Source: Paraburkholderia sp. BCC1885
GTDB taxonomy: Bacteria; Pseudomonadota; Gammaproteobacteria; Burkholderiales; Burkholderiaceae
NCBI RefSeq assembly: GCF_900996235.1
Contig: NZ_CAAJGM010000208.1
Coordinates: 620,001 to 684,000 of the forward strand
DNA: 64,000 bases
Direction of reading: 5' to 3'
Under the pieces are notes generated by a model. That model ran no database searches. It saw nothing but the letters and a program-made list of their open reading frames with translations, and was not told where the DNA came from. The position numbers were made by a program, and so were the translations under genes. This document shows, one piece after another, positions 1 through 7,554 of this stretch. How positions within the stretch are numbered: position 1 is the stretch's first letter; every line of letters starts with the position of its first letter.

Positions 1-57
1 GCGTTTGGCGTCTGGAATCTGCTCCCGCTGCGGATGAGCAAACCGCTTAAAAAGTGC

Positions 58-86
58 TTTACGAGCTCAAGATCCTCTGACATAAT
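58..86 (+). promoter_or_regulatory. Promoter of tRNA-Val
   Basis: A sigma-70-like pair is visible: TTTACG at 58-63, a 17-base spacer and CATAAT at 81-86. The tRNA begins 12 bases after the -10 box, a sensible distance for a stable-RNA promoter. No experiment supports it; the call rests on spacing and position. Confidence 0.55.
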
Positions 87-98
87 CTCAATCTCTTC

Positions 99-173
99 GG
101 GTGGTTAGCTCAGCGGTAGAGCACTGCCTTCACACGGCAGGGGTCACAGGTTCAATCCCTGTACCACCCACCA
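99..173 (+). tRNA. tRNA-Val (anticodon CAC)
   Basis: A full cloverleaf can be drawn. The acceptor arm GGGTGGT (99-105) pairs with ACCACCC (163-169). The anticodon stem CTGCC/GGCAG encloses the loop TTCACAC, giving anticodon CAC, which reads GUG (valine). The T arm carries GGTTCAATCCC, and the discriminator A and CCA end (171-173) are encoded. The gene borders the AT-richer retron-like segment, and tRNA genes are frequent integration targets. No repeat of its 3' end was found downstream, so a role as an attachment site is unproven. Confidence 0.96.
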
Positions 174-258
174 GATTCCTCCGAAGCCTCTGGAAACGGG
201 TCCAACATTAGTTTGACCAACTACTCCGGCCAGAACCGAGCTTCTGCTAAAGCAACAC

Positions 259-288
259 GAAAAAGCCCTGCACTCGCGGGGCTTTTTC
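259..288 (+). terminator. Intrinsic terminator after tRNA-Val
   Basis: The inverted repeat aaaaagccc (260-268) and gggcttttt (278-286) forms a GC-rich stem with a T run. It lies about 90 bases after the tRNA and would end its transcript. The A run on the other side means it could also work on the minus strand. Confidence 0.75.
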
Positions 289-340
289 GTTTGCTCGACG
301 CTCAACAACGCTTCGTATATGCGGCCGGATCAATGAGCAG

Positions 341-505
341 CTAACGACCCACTTCGGCCGTTCGACCCAGCGTGAACTCAACGGCAGCTCGCAAGGGTGC
401 AACGGCCATCCGCGCCTCAGCGTCCGGAGGTGATTCGTCGTCGACCAAAGCGGGCCACTGGAACCCCAACTGGAAATCGAGTCCGGCGATCGCGGATCCA
501 CTCAT
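341..505 (-). pseudogene. Short ORF, probable gene remnant
   Basis: An ATG at 505 opens a 54-codon frame ending in TAG at 341. The peptide begins MSGSAIAGLDFQLG and looks protein-like in composition (WPALVDDE, RAAVEFTLG). The frame stays open a little upstream of the ATG before a stop, and there is no convincing ribosome binding site. I do not recognise a family. It may be the eroded end of a larger gene broken when the neighbouring segment was acquired, or a chance ORF. The rest of 289-608 holds nothing else I can support. Confidence 0.25.
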
Positions 506-608
506 TCGAACGCCAGCCCCCCGAGCCCCCAGCGAGCTCTGTCAACATAGTGCGGACATGGGCAGCATAGCTGGGTGTCCGCGACTGCTCGTATGACACG
601 AGGTATCT

Positions 609-1961
609 CTAGGCTGGCGCGAGAAATTCCTCGATTTGCGCGACAAACGACCGAATCTCTTTTGCGTATTTTTCGCACAAATGTTCAAAAAGTTCGATCT
701 GACTGTATAGTCCAGATCGCTTTAATGCAATATAAAGACCTTTCCCATCTTTTTTACTAACATCGCCTTTCCAGTCATGCGGCAGTTTTTTTAGTTTTCC
801 ATTCTGATATTCGATATAAATATCTTTTTCAACACTTAGGAAGGGAACAAAGAGAATGTCGCTGCGAGCGTGCGCATATCGCTCCCCTGTTTGATCCCCG
901 TCTAGAACGCAAATGACAGTCGCTTCATCGGTGAAGAATTTTTCGCTTCTGTTTCTTGTCATCAAGTCAACAGTGTTCGACCCGCCTGCGATATGAACTA
1001 TCGTGTACGAACTAAATATTCTTTTGATATACTTTCGAATAATGTGCTCGATGAATTCATTTAAAATTTTGTCCTCCGTCAAGATGTATCTATCCCATCC
1101 GGTGAATCCAAACAAAATGCTTCTAACGTAGTTATATGTTACTTCATTATGCTCGACTTGGCCATTTTCGTTTGTCAAGTACAATATCTCACCGTCTCGA
1201 TCTAACGAGCGAAGCATGGCTAGAGAGTGAGTTGTGAAAACGATATTTACACTATAATCCGCGCAAAAGCGCCGTAAATTTTTTATCAAATGCACTTGAG
1301 CAGCGGCATCGAGCGATATGTCGATCTCATCAATAACAATTAGTTTCTTTCGATTTCTAATTTTCCGGTACAAACTTATAACAAAAAACTCCCCTGAACT
1401 GAAATAATCTTCGCGGATATATCGGCTATCGGGCCTGATTAGGCAAAAATATGATTTATTCTTTATTCGAATTTCTCGAAGATCGTCAAATCGACGTTCT
1501 CCGTAAATATCCGAAAGAAAATCGATAAGCTCTTGCGGAACGGAGTAGTTTTCCAAAACAACGTTCTGCCGTATTTCGGCGTCGTTGTTGCTAATTGTTT
1601 GAAAGTAATTAAACCGTTCTCCATGCGGCATGGGTAGCTCGACATCAATCTCATCCTTCAATGCACGCGGAACGGGCGTCTTGCTGTTCAGGGTGCCGAT
1701 GTTCTCGTCGTACTCGAACAGGTAATCGGTGCCGCCGTAGCGATAAACAATACGGCTTTGCGGCGAAAAAATGCTGCGGTCCGACGTAAGGTTATACGTG
1801 TCCGCTACGCGAAGATTCCTCAGCGCTTTTACGATGGAAGTCTTTCCGACACCGTTTCTACCGACGATACAAAATAGCTGATTACCATCAAACGGGATTG
1901 CAATGCACGCACTGGTGATGTGCTGAATATTTTCGATCTGAACGAAAATTTCCATCGTCAC
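609..1961 (-). CDS. OLD-like ATPase with C-terminal TOPRIM domain, putative retron effector
   Basis: A protein of 450 residues that appears to fuse an SMC/ABC-type ATPase to a TOPRIM nuclease. The ATPase half shows Walker A GRNGVGKTS near residue 35, a signature-like SSGEFFVISLY, Walker B KKLIVIDEIDISLD and the H-loop VFTTHSL. The last third shows TOPRIM features: an acidic residue in ILTEDKILNEF, the DxD motif VICVLDGDQTGE and a later glutamate in LSVEKDIY. OLD-family proteins and the effectors of some retrons share this plan, but many are longer, so this is a compact form. GTG at 1961 overlaps the RT stop (GTGA) with AGGA just upstream; ATG at 1955 is the alternative. The gene is AT-richer than most of the window. 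Seen: the motifs. Inferred: nuclease effector of the adjacent RT system. Confidence 0.75.
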   Translation of the reverse strand: MTMEIFVQIENIQHITSACIAIPFDGNQLFCIVGRNGVGKTSIVKALRNLRVADTYNLTSDRSIFSPQSRIVYRYGGTDYLFEYDENIGTLNSKTPVPRALKDEIDVELPMPHGERFNYFQTISNNDAEIRQNVVLENYSVPQELIDFLSDIYGERRFDDLREIRIKNKSYFCLIRPDSRYIREDYFSSGEFFVISLYRKIRNRKKLIVIDEIDISLDAAAQVHLIKNLRRFCADYSVNIVFTTHSLAMLRSLDRDGEILYLTNENGQVEHNEVTYNYVRSILFGFTGWDRYILTEDKILNEFIEHIIRKYIKRIFSSYTIVHIAGGSNTVDLMTRNRSEKFFTDEATVICVLDGDQTGERYAHARSDILFVPFLSVEKDIYIEYQNGKLKKLPHDWKGDVSKKDGKGLYIALKRSGLYSQIELFEHLCEKYAKEIRSFVAQIEEFLAPA

Positions 1962-2944
1962 TTGTTCCTCTTCGAATCCGTATTTTTCTGCCGATGGATC
2001 AGCGTATCGATCACCGTGACGCCATATCTTCGCCGAAGTTTGTCCAGATATTTTTGATCGATCGTGTTAACGTAGTTTACCAAGCCGCCAAGTACATCGA
2101 CACTCTCGTCCAAATCAGTGTTTGTGAGATCCACCAGTGCGTCATTATTGCGGACGTAGAAATGCAACATCGTTTCTACTCGGTTTCTGATCTTCGAATC
2201 AACGGTAAGCTGCCCATTCGGAAGAATGACCATACCAAGTATCTTGATCTTCCGCCCGATGCTAGTCAGTTTGGTTTTCCGATCGTTAAGATGCATCTGT
2301 GGATAGTCACATTCAGCGAGAAGGCGCGTAATCGTAGCGTCCATTCCAAGCAAGGACTCTTTTTCTTGCGCTGAAATCGTGATGTCGTCAGAATACCGGG
2401 TGTAGACGAGGCCCTTTTCTAAGCAGACGCTCGATAGGGCATCGTCGAACAAAAGAAGAGCTGTATTGCTTATCGATGGCGATGTGGCAAAGCCAAGGGG
2501 AAGCGCGGATTCGACAGTGACGAGATCAATAATTCGGTCTAGATACTCAGCCACGTCGCTGACCGGAACTTGGTGGACTCCTCTTAGGATGGCTTTTTTA
2601 ATAGAATCGGCCGAAATACTAGGGAAGAAATTTGCGATATCGGCTTGATAGAAATGGCGGCTATTGACATGCTTCTTGACAGCGTCGGCGGCATTCGTTC
2701 CCTTTCTGTACGAGAAGACTATATCTTCACGGATTGGGAGATGATTAAAAATGAAGAGATTAAGAAAAGAATGATATTTTACTAAAACCTTATCCGCCGC
2801 GTATACGATTCGCTCTTTCGCCGAATTATCGGATACCGTTTTGCGAGTAACCCGCTGCGCGACGTCACAAGTAGCGAAGTCTTGGAACGACTGCTTCCCG
2901 TGGTACATCGCATTGAAGAGGGTTTCTAGCGGTTTTTTGTTCAT
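1958..2944 (-). CDS. Retron-type reverse transcriptase
   Basis: A stand-alone reverse transcriptase of 328 residues from the ATG at 2944; an in-frame TTG at 2974 would add ten residues. Neither start has a clear ribosome binding site. RT motifs appear in order: the stretch ending in QADIANFFPSIS (aspartate and FFPSI of motif A), LPLGFATSPSISN (motif B') and YTRYSDDITIS with the YxDD catalytic pair. There is no group II intron maturase or endonuclease domain, so the size and shape fit retron RTs. The usual retron VTG motif near the thumb reads ILGMVI here, which weakens a strict assignment. In the retron model it would copy the upstream RNA (about 3090-3265) into branched msDNA. The stop overlaps the start of the ATPase gene, suggesting translational coupling. 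The alternative is another class of defence-associated RT. Confidence 0.8.
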   Translation of the reverse strand: MNKKPLETLFNAMYHGKQSFQDFATCDVAQRVTRKTVSDNSAKERIVYAADKVLVKYHSFLNLFIFNHLPIREDIVFSYRKGTNAADAVKKHVNSRHFYQADIANFFPSISADSIKKAILRGVHQVPVSDVAEYLDRIIDLVTVESALPLGFATSPSISNTALLLFDDALSSVCLEKGLVYTRYSDDITISAQEKESLLGMDATITRLLAECDYPQMHLNDRKTKLTSIGRKIKILGMVILPNGQLTVDSKIRNRVETMLHFYVRNNDALVDLTNTDLDESVDVLGGLVNYVNTIDQKYLDKLRRRYGVTVIDTLIHRQKNTDSKRNK

Positions 2945-2980
2945 TTCGCGGAACTGCCCGATTTGGTCCTGCAAACGCGT

Positions 2981-2998
2981 CGCTAGGGACGTCTAGCG
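2981..2998 (-). other. Small perfect hairpin between the putative ncRNA and the RT
   Basis: CGCTAG (2981-2986) and CTAGCG (2993-2998) form a 6-base perfect stem around a 6-base loop, just upstream of the RT start. It could shape the RT ribosome binding region or mark the end of the structured RNA. No function can be assigned. Confidence 0.35.
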
Positions 2999-3089
2999 CG
3001 GCGGAGCTGGGGTGTTTGGGAACCTGATCGGGAACGATATCACGCCTCCGCGGCCGCCGAGGTGCCGTTAGGGAAATCTGCGTGAGGGA

Positions 3090-3265
3090 TGACTGGGTCG
3101 GTGTCAGTTCGAGACGATGGAATTTCCATACGAAATGGGCGACTCCTTGAAATCAAGGAATCGCCCACACGTAACATTGATGCAGACCCGGTAGAGGCCA
3201 GACCTAAGACTGGAGATACTCCTAGTCGCTGGCATAGTCTTATTCTACTGAGCTCCGACGACAGA
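3090..3265 (-). ncRNA. Candidate retron msr-msd RNA
   Basis: This non-coding stretch lies upstream of the RT on the same strand, where retron RNAs sit. The main signal is a 13-base-pair hairpin, left arm 3137-3149 and right arm 3154-3166, with a 4-base loop and one G-U pair. It is extended by TACG (3129-3132) with CGTA (3170-3173) across a small internal loop, a shape expected of the msd stem. On the 5' side of the transcript a second hairpin, 3208-3227, pairs GACT and GGAG with CTCC and AGTC, as msr stems do. Outer segments near 3255-3259 and 3097-3101 (GTCGG with CCGAC), plus a nearby CAG/CTG pair, could form a short a1/a2 duplex. The branching guanosine and exact ends cannot be fixed by eye. 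Confidence 0.5.
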
Positions 3266-3620
3266 CGCAACCTTCGCCAAACGGTGACGAAGCGCACGGA
3301 CGATTCCTTCTCCCATGCAAATAACTATCGGGATGCGACCCTATGATAAAGGTATCGTTTGACGCTGGCGCCGGCTAAGGGCGGTACGGCGAGGTTGTGG
3401 CCACGGTGGTTCGTCACCCGGCAGTATGCGTGGAGACGCCAAGATAGCATCGTGACGTAAGAGCTCAGTGGCGGGGCGGCTGAATGCTCACGGCGAACGG
3501 ACGCTCGAATGTCCTGATCGAACCTCAGGCAAGTGTCTGTAGCTGTCCGCCCACTGCACAACAGAGCGCGGACGGCGACCCGAAACCGGCCACATAGCTG
3601 CGCGACAGAGCACGCCGCGC
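3266..3620. other. Intergenic stretch with no supported gene
   Basis: About 350 bases between the putative retron RNA and the phospholipase D-family gene. It probably holds the promoter for the RT transcript on the minus strand, but I see no convincing -10/-35 pair. Short open frames here lack ribosome binding sites and protein-like composition. A small stem around 3271-3292 (CTTCG/CGAAG) is the only structure noted. Confidence 0.5.
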
Positions 3621-5045
3621 TCAGAGGAAGCTCCTGATCAGCATCGTCACCCACCGCCAGGCGCCGCCGCAGCCGACGGCCCGGCAGCGCGCATCGGGAT
3701 CCGCCAGAAGGCGGCCATTGGCGTCGCTCACCAAACTTGAGTTGCGCAGGAAGTACGCCACGCTGTCTTGCAAGGGATCGAGGCCGTCCTCAGGGATATC
3801 TATCCACAGGCCGTTTTCGGTATTCAGGTGGGCCGACAGCGAATCGAAATTGAAACTGCCGAGATAATATTGATGGCCGTCGATGAGAACCAGCTTGGCG
3901 TGCATCATGCGGTTCTCCCGGTCGGAATATTCGCGCACCTCGATCCCGGCATTCACCAGGCCGGGCAGATCGTCGGCGTAGGCGCGCGCGACGGCGGGGA
4001 ATTCCTGCGTCAGGCTCGCCAGCGAGGCGCTTACCAGGACCACATGGACACCTTCGCGCCGCTTGCGCTCAAGCGCCTCGCGCAGTTCCGGCACCAGGAT
4101 CACGTAGGGGTTGATGATCAGGATCTCGTGCTGCGCCGTATCGAACGCTTGCAGCATGTCCTGCAACGTGCCTGGCGAGCGTTTGTCGGGCCAGTCGTGG
4201 ACATAGCGCAGACGCTCGCAGGCGATCGGCGTCCAGGCAGGATCGAAATACGCTCCGGGAGCGGGCGGAGCGGCGGCATCATTGGGCGTATCGGAGGCAG
4301 TTAGTGTATCGCTCGCAGCCAGGTCCGTCGCCGGGGCTCCAGCGTCGAGCGGAGCCAGCAGCCATTCGCGCCAATAATGGATGCGCGCCGGGTCCAGCGT
4401 CGCATCACCCTGCGAGACGCGATAAGGACTTGCGACTTTGAGGAATTTTTCCGGCTCGGGGCGAACCACTTCCGGGCTATTCCAGAACAAGGCGAAATGC
4501 TGGTACATGGCGTGCAGGGAGGACGCATCCTGGCCGGCGTCGCCCGACACCATCAGATCGCGCTCGCTGAGCCAGTCGCGGAAGCTCGCATCCCAGATCG
4601 AGGTACTGCCGATCACGGCCGTGTCGCCAACCAGGAACAGCTTGTCGTGCATGCGATGCGAAATCTCGACGAGATCCGAGCGTGGATGGAAGATTCGGAG
4701 TTCGATGCCGGGAGCCACCTCGTGCAGGGCGACGATGAACTCGTCCTCGAGCGGGAAGTGCGGCTCGGGGCCGATGCCGTCGATCAGCAGCTTGACCGGC
4801 ACGCCTCGGCGCGCGGCGCCGACCAGATGACGCAACAGCAGACCACCGGTCTGATCGATTTCGAAGATGTAGGCGAGGATGCGGATCTGCTCGTCAGGCG
4901 TGGCACGGTCCACCAGCGCAATCCGCGACTGCATCAACTGACCGTCGGCAAGACTGGCGACCAGGTCGACACATTGCGCGTGAGCGTGCTGGGAAAAGGC
5001 AAACACGCATGCCAGAAAGAGCGCCAGGCTTCTCGTTGTAGTCAT
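3621..5045 (-). CDS. Exported phospholipase D-family protein
   Basis: A protein of 474 residues with a cleavable-looking signal peptide (MTTTRSLALFLACVFAFS, then an AHA-type site). It contains two HKD motifs: HDKLFLVGD around residue 132 and HAKLVLIDG around residue 381. Each is followed by the serine-rich stretch typical of the family (GSTSIWD and GSFNFD). Two HKD motifs define the phospholipase D/cardiolipin synthase superfamily, which hydrolyses or transfers phosphodiester bonds through a histidine intermediate. The signal peptide places it in the periplasm or outside the cell. The substrate is unknown; cardiolipin synthases usually carry N-terminal membrane helices instead. The gene stands alone, with no clear ribosome binding site at its ATG. 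Confidence 0.85.
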   Translation of the reverse strand: MTTTRSLALFLACVFAFSQHAHAQCVDLVASLADGQLMQSRIALVDRATPDEQIRILAYIFEIDQTGGLLLRHLVGAARRGVPVKLLIDGIGPEPHFPLEDEFIVALHEVAPGIELRIFHPRSDLVEISHRMHDKLFLVGDTAVIGSTSIWDASFRDWLSERDLMVSGDAGQDASSLHAMYQHFALFWNSPEVVRPEPEKFLKVASPYRVSQGDATLDPARIHYWREWLLAPLDAGAPATDLAASDTLTASDTPNDAAAPPAPGAYFDPAWTPIACERLRYVHDWPDKRSPGTLQDMLQAFDTAQHEILIINPYVILVPELREALERKRREGVHVVLVSASLASLTQEFPAVARAYADDLPGLVNAGIEVREYSDRENRMMHAKLVLIDGHQYYLGSFNFDSLSAHLNTENGLWIDIPEDGLDPLQDSVAYFLRNSSLVSDANGRLLADPDARCRAVGCGGAWRWVTMLIRSFL

Positions 5046-5243
5046 GTAATGTGGCGAACGGGTTCGATGTTTCTTAGGCCCTACGTCCTTGAACGTCTGG
5101 AAGGTTTTGTCGCGTTAGCGCGGTCAAGTAGCTCGCTGTTGAACAGAACGGCGAGCCCGAGATAGTTTCCGATAGCATTTCAAAAATCCCCCACCAAAGC
5201 ATCCCTTTCCTCGTACCAATCCCGCCACACTCTCGCCCAAGAC

Positions 5244-5272
5244 TTGCCACCGCAACAAACCCGCTATATATT
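5244..5272 (+). promoter_or_regulatory. Strong sigma-70-like promoter of a short transcription unit
   Basis: TTGCCA at 5244-5249, a 17-base spacer and TATATT at 5267-5272 fit a good housekeeping promoter, with a start expected near 5280. It faces the 15-codon ORF at 5345, the terminator-like hairpin at 5404-5440 and the ABC exporter at 5550. Confidence 0.55.
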
Positions 5273-5344
5273 CGAGCTTCGGACATCAGTTCCGATCAGC
5301 AACAAACCATCATCACTTCACCCAACACTAAAGGGAGGCATCAC

Positions 5345-5392
5345 ATGTTCAACGTGCACATTGCCACTCTTTACGTGGCCTCGCGACCTTAA
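5345..5392 (+). CDS. 15-residue leader-type ORF
   Basis: ATG at 5345 follows a very strong Shine-Dalgarno sequence (AGGGAGG, 5332-5338) at good spacing and opens 15 codons ending in TAA: MFNVHIATLYVASRP. No single amino acid is enriched, so it is not a classic amino-acid attenuator. Its place between a good promoter and a terminator-like hairpin, upstream of an ABC exporter, suggests a regulatory leader peptide or a small protein made from its own short transcript. I do not recognise the peptide. Confidence 0.4.
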   Translation: MFNVHIATLYVASRP

Positions 5393-5403
5393 CTCGTCGC
5401 CTA

Positions 5404-5440
5404 CGCAGGTCAGCCGTTTCGGCAAACCTGTGCATTTTTT
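5404..5440 (+). terminator. Terminator-like hairpin, possible attenuator of the ABC exporter
   Basis: The outer arms 5404-5410 and 5426-5432 pair, as do the inner arms GCCG (5413-5416) and CGGC (5420-5423), across a 2x2 internal loop. A run of six T follows (5435-5440). It sits between the leader ORF and the exporter gene, so it either ends a short RNA of about 160 bases or acts as a conditional terminator. Confidence 0.6.
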
Positions 5441-5549
5441 CCAGACGGTCTGAAATCAGTACGCCGGTTCAATCCGGCACGCTGCGGCTGTCTATTCCTA
5501 TTGCTCCTGACTGGAATCCCGGGGTCTCTGCGTCCCCAGGCCGTGACCA

Positions 5550-7436
5550 ATGACTACTAAAAAACTCGACTTGCGCGGACAAGCCTTCAAGGACGTCCTC
5601 GGCTTCACTTTCCGCCACTGGCGCGAACAACCCTGGCGCATCTTCGCCGTCACGTCGCTCGTGCTGCTCTCGGCATTGGCCGACGTGCTCACGCCGATGT
5701 TCGCCGGGCATCTGGTCGACGCCATCGCCTCCGGCCCGGCCGGCAACCCGTCCGCGTGGCATGCGGCCGTCACCGCGTTCTGCATTCTGGCCGGACTCGG
5801 ACTCGGCGCCACGCTGCTGCGTCAAGGTGTCTACAAGAACATCATCCCGTTGACACTCACGATGATGAGCACGATCGCCGCCGGCGCGTTTCATCGCGTG
5901 CAGCGTTTTTCGACCGACTGGCATGCGAACAGCTTCGCCGGTTCAACCGTGCGCAAGATCACGCGCGGCATGTGGGCGCTCGACATTCTCAACGACACGC
6001 TGCTGATCGCGCTGTTTCCGTCGCTGGTAATGCTGGTCGGCTCCACGGTGCTGCTCGGGGTGCGCTGGCCGTTGATGGGCGCGGTCGTCGGCGTCAGTTC
6101 GGTGCTGTATATCGTCGTCACGGCGATGTTGTCGCTCGGCTTCGTCGCGCCCGCCGCGCGTCTCGCCAACGCGTGGGATACGCGCATGGGCGGCGCGCTT
6201 GCCGATGCCGTCAGTTGCAACACGGTCGTCAAGGCTTTCGGCGCCGAAGAGCGCGAAGAGGTGCTGCTGGCCCGCATCATCGACAAATGGCGTCATCGCA
6301 CCCGGCGCACGTGGGTGCGCGGCACGCTCAACGGCGGTGTGCAAGGCGGCATGCTGGTGCTGATCCAGGCGTCGATCCTCGGCGCGGCGCTGTTCCTGTG
6401 GGCGCGCGGAGAAGCGAGTGTCGGCGACATCACGTTTGCGCTGACCATGTTCTTCATGTTGCAGGGTTATCTGCGCGAAGTCGGCATGCACATCCGCAAT
6501 CTGCAGCGCTCGGTCAACGACATGGAAGAACTCGTGGCGCTCGAAAAACAGCCGCTCGGTATCGAGGACAAGCCGAGCGCCCGGCCCATCGCCATCGGCA
6601 AGGGCGAGATCCGTTTCGAGCACGTCACGTTCCACTACGGCTCGCTCGCCACGCCGCTCTACGACAACTTTTCCGTGCGGATCGCGCCGGGTGAACGCGT
6701 CGGTCTGGTGGGCCATTCGGGCTCGGGCAAGACGACGTTTATCAAGCTGATCCAGCGGCTTTACGATGTCTCGGGCGGCCGCATCACGATCGATGGGCAG
6801 GACATCGCCCTCGTCAATCAGGCGTCGTTGCGCAGCCAGATTGCGATCGTGCAGCAGGAGCCAGTGCTGTTTCACCGCACGCTGGCGGACAACATCGCCT
6901 ATGCGCGTCCCGGCGCCACGCGCGCCGAGATCGAGCAGGCGGCGAAGCTCGCCAGCGCCCACGACTTCATCGTGACGCTGCCGAAGGGCTACGACACGCT
7001 GGTGGGCGAACGCGGCGTCAAGCTCTCGGGCGGCGAACGCCAGCGCGTCGCAATTGCGCGGGCGTTCCTCGCGGATGCACCGATCCTGATTCTGGACGAG
7101 GCCACTTCGAGTCTCGACAGCGAAAGTGAAGTACTGATCCAGCAGGCCATGGAGCGGCTGATGGTGGGCCGCACGACGCTCGTCGTCGCGCACCGGCTGT
7201 CGACCGTGCGCGCGCTGGACCGCCTGCTGGTGCTCGACAAGGGCAAGGTCATCGAAGAAGGCAGTCACGATTCGCTGATCCAGCTCGAGAAAGGCCTGTA
7301 TCGCAGATTGTTCGAGCGCCAGGCGCTGGAACTGATCAAGGGCCTGTCGGAGCCAACACTGGGCGGACACGCCAGCGTCAGATCCGGCGCGGGCGCCGCG
7401 CAGATTGACGACTCGGAAATGCTGGTCGGCGAATAA
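5550..7436 (+). CDS. ABC exporter, fused membrane and ATPase domains
   Basis: A half-transporter of 628 residues of the MsbA/multidrug type, expected to work as a homodimer in the inner membrane. The N-terminal half has about six hydrophobic segments (residues 30-320). The C-terminal ATPase domain shows Walker A GHSGSGKTT (around residue 389), the signature LSGGERQRVAIARAF, Walker B ILILDEATSSLD and the switch histidine in VVAHRLST. The substrate cannot be deduced; lipids, peptides and drugs are all possible. It lies downstream of the leader-like unit at 5244-5440 and ends before its own terminator. A related exporter is encoded at 12067-13902. Confidence 0.92.
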   Translation: MTTKKLDLRGQAFKDVLGFTFRHWREQPWRIFAVTSLVLLSALADVLTPMFAGHLVDAIASGPAGNPSAWHAAVTAFCILAGLGLGATLLRQGVYKNIIPLTLTMMSTIAAGAFHRVQRFSTDWHANSFAGSTVRKITRGMWALDILNDTLLIALFPSLVMLVGSTVLLGVRWPLMGAVVGVSSVLYIVVTAMLSLGFVAPAARLANAWDTRMGGALADAVSCNTVVKAFGAEEREEVLLARIIDKWRHRTRRTWVRGTLNGGVQGGMLVLIQASILGAALFLWARGEASVGDITFALTMFFMLQGYLREVGMHIRNLQRSVNDMEELVALEKQPLGIEDKPSARPIAIGKGEIRFEHVTFHYGSLATPLYDNFSVRIAPGERVGLVGHSGSGKTTFIKLIQRLYDVSGGRITIDGQDIALVNQASLRSQIAIVQQEPVLFHRTLADNIAYARPGATRAEIEQAAKLASAHDFIVTLPKGYDTLVGERGVKLSGGERQRVAIARAFLADAPILILDEATSSLDSESEVLIQQAMERLMVGRTTLVVAHRLSTVRALDRLLVLDKGKVIEEGSHDSLIQLEKGLYRRLFERQALELIKGLSEPTLGGHASVRSGAGAAQIDDSEMLVGE

Positions 7437-7450
7437 GCGGTACTGAGGAC

Positions 7451-7488
7451 GATGGCGGGACGTCGCGAGACTCCCGCCATCCCTTTCT
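7451..7488 (+). terminator. Intrinsic terminator of the ABC exporter gene
   Basis: GATGGCGGGA (7451-7460) pairs with TCCCGCCATC (7472-7481) as a 10-base GC-rich stem, followed by a pyrimidine stretch CCTTTCT. It closes the exporter gene and separates it from the TetR promoter. Confidence 0.7.
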
Positions 7489-7518
7489 GTCTGCCCGAAA
7501 GTTTTTTTGTACTTGTGC

Positions 7519-7546
7519 TTGACAATCTATCTACTGGTAGATAAAG
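7519..7546 (+). promoter_or_regulatory. Promoter and autoregulatory operator of the TetR gene
   Basis: TTGACA at 7519-7524 is followed by a -10-like ATAAAG at 7541-7546. Between and over them lies the palindrome TATCTAC-TG-GTAGATA (7528-7543). The same half-site recurs near 8180 and 8247, so this is probably the operator bound by the regulator encoded immediately downstream, giving autorepression. Confidence 0.65.
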
Positions 7547-7554
7547 TTCAGTCC

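Noticed and set aside
99..3620. Possible att-site duplication of the tRNA-Val 3' end marking an island
   Set aside because: I looked for a second copy of the T-arm/acceptor sequence downstream to about 5400 and found none. No integrase is visible, so I do not call an island boundary.
3325..3654. 109-codon frame upstream of and overlapping the phospholipase D-family gene end
   Set aside because: It lacks a ribosome binding site and a protein-like pattern and overlaps the end of a well-supported gene in another frame.
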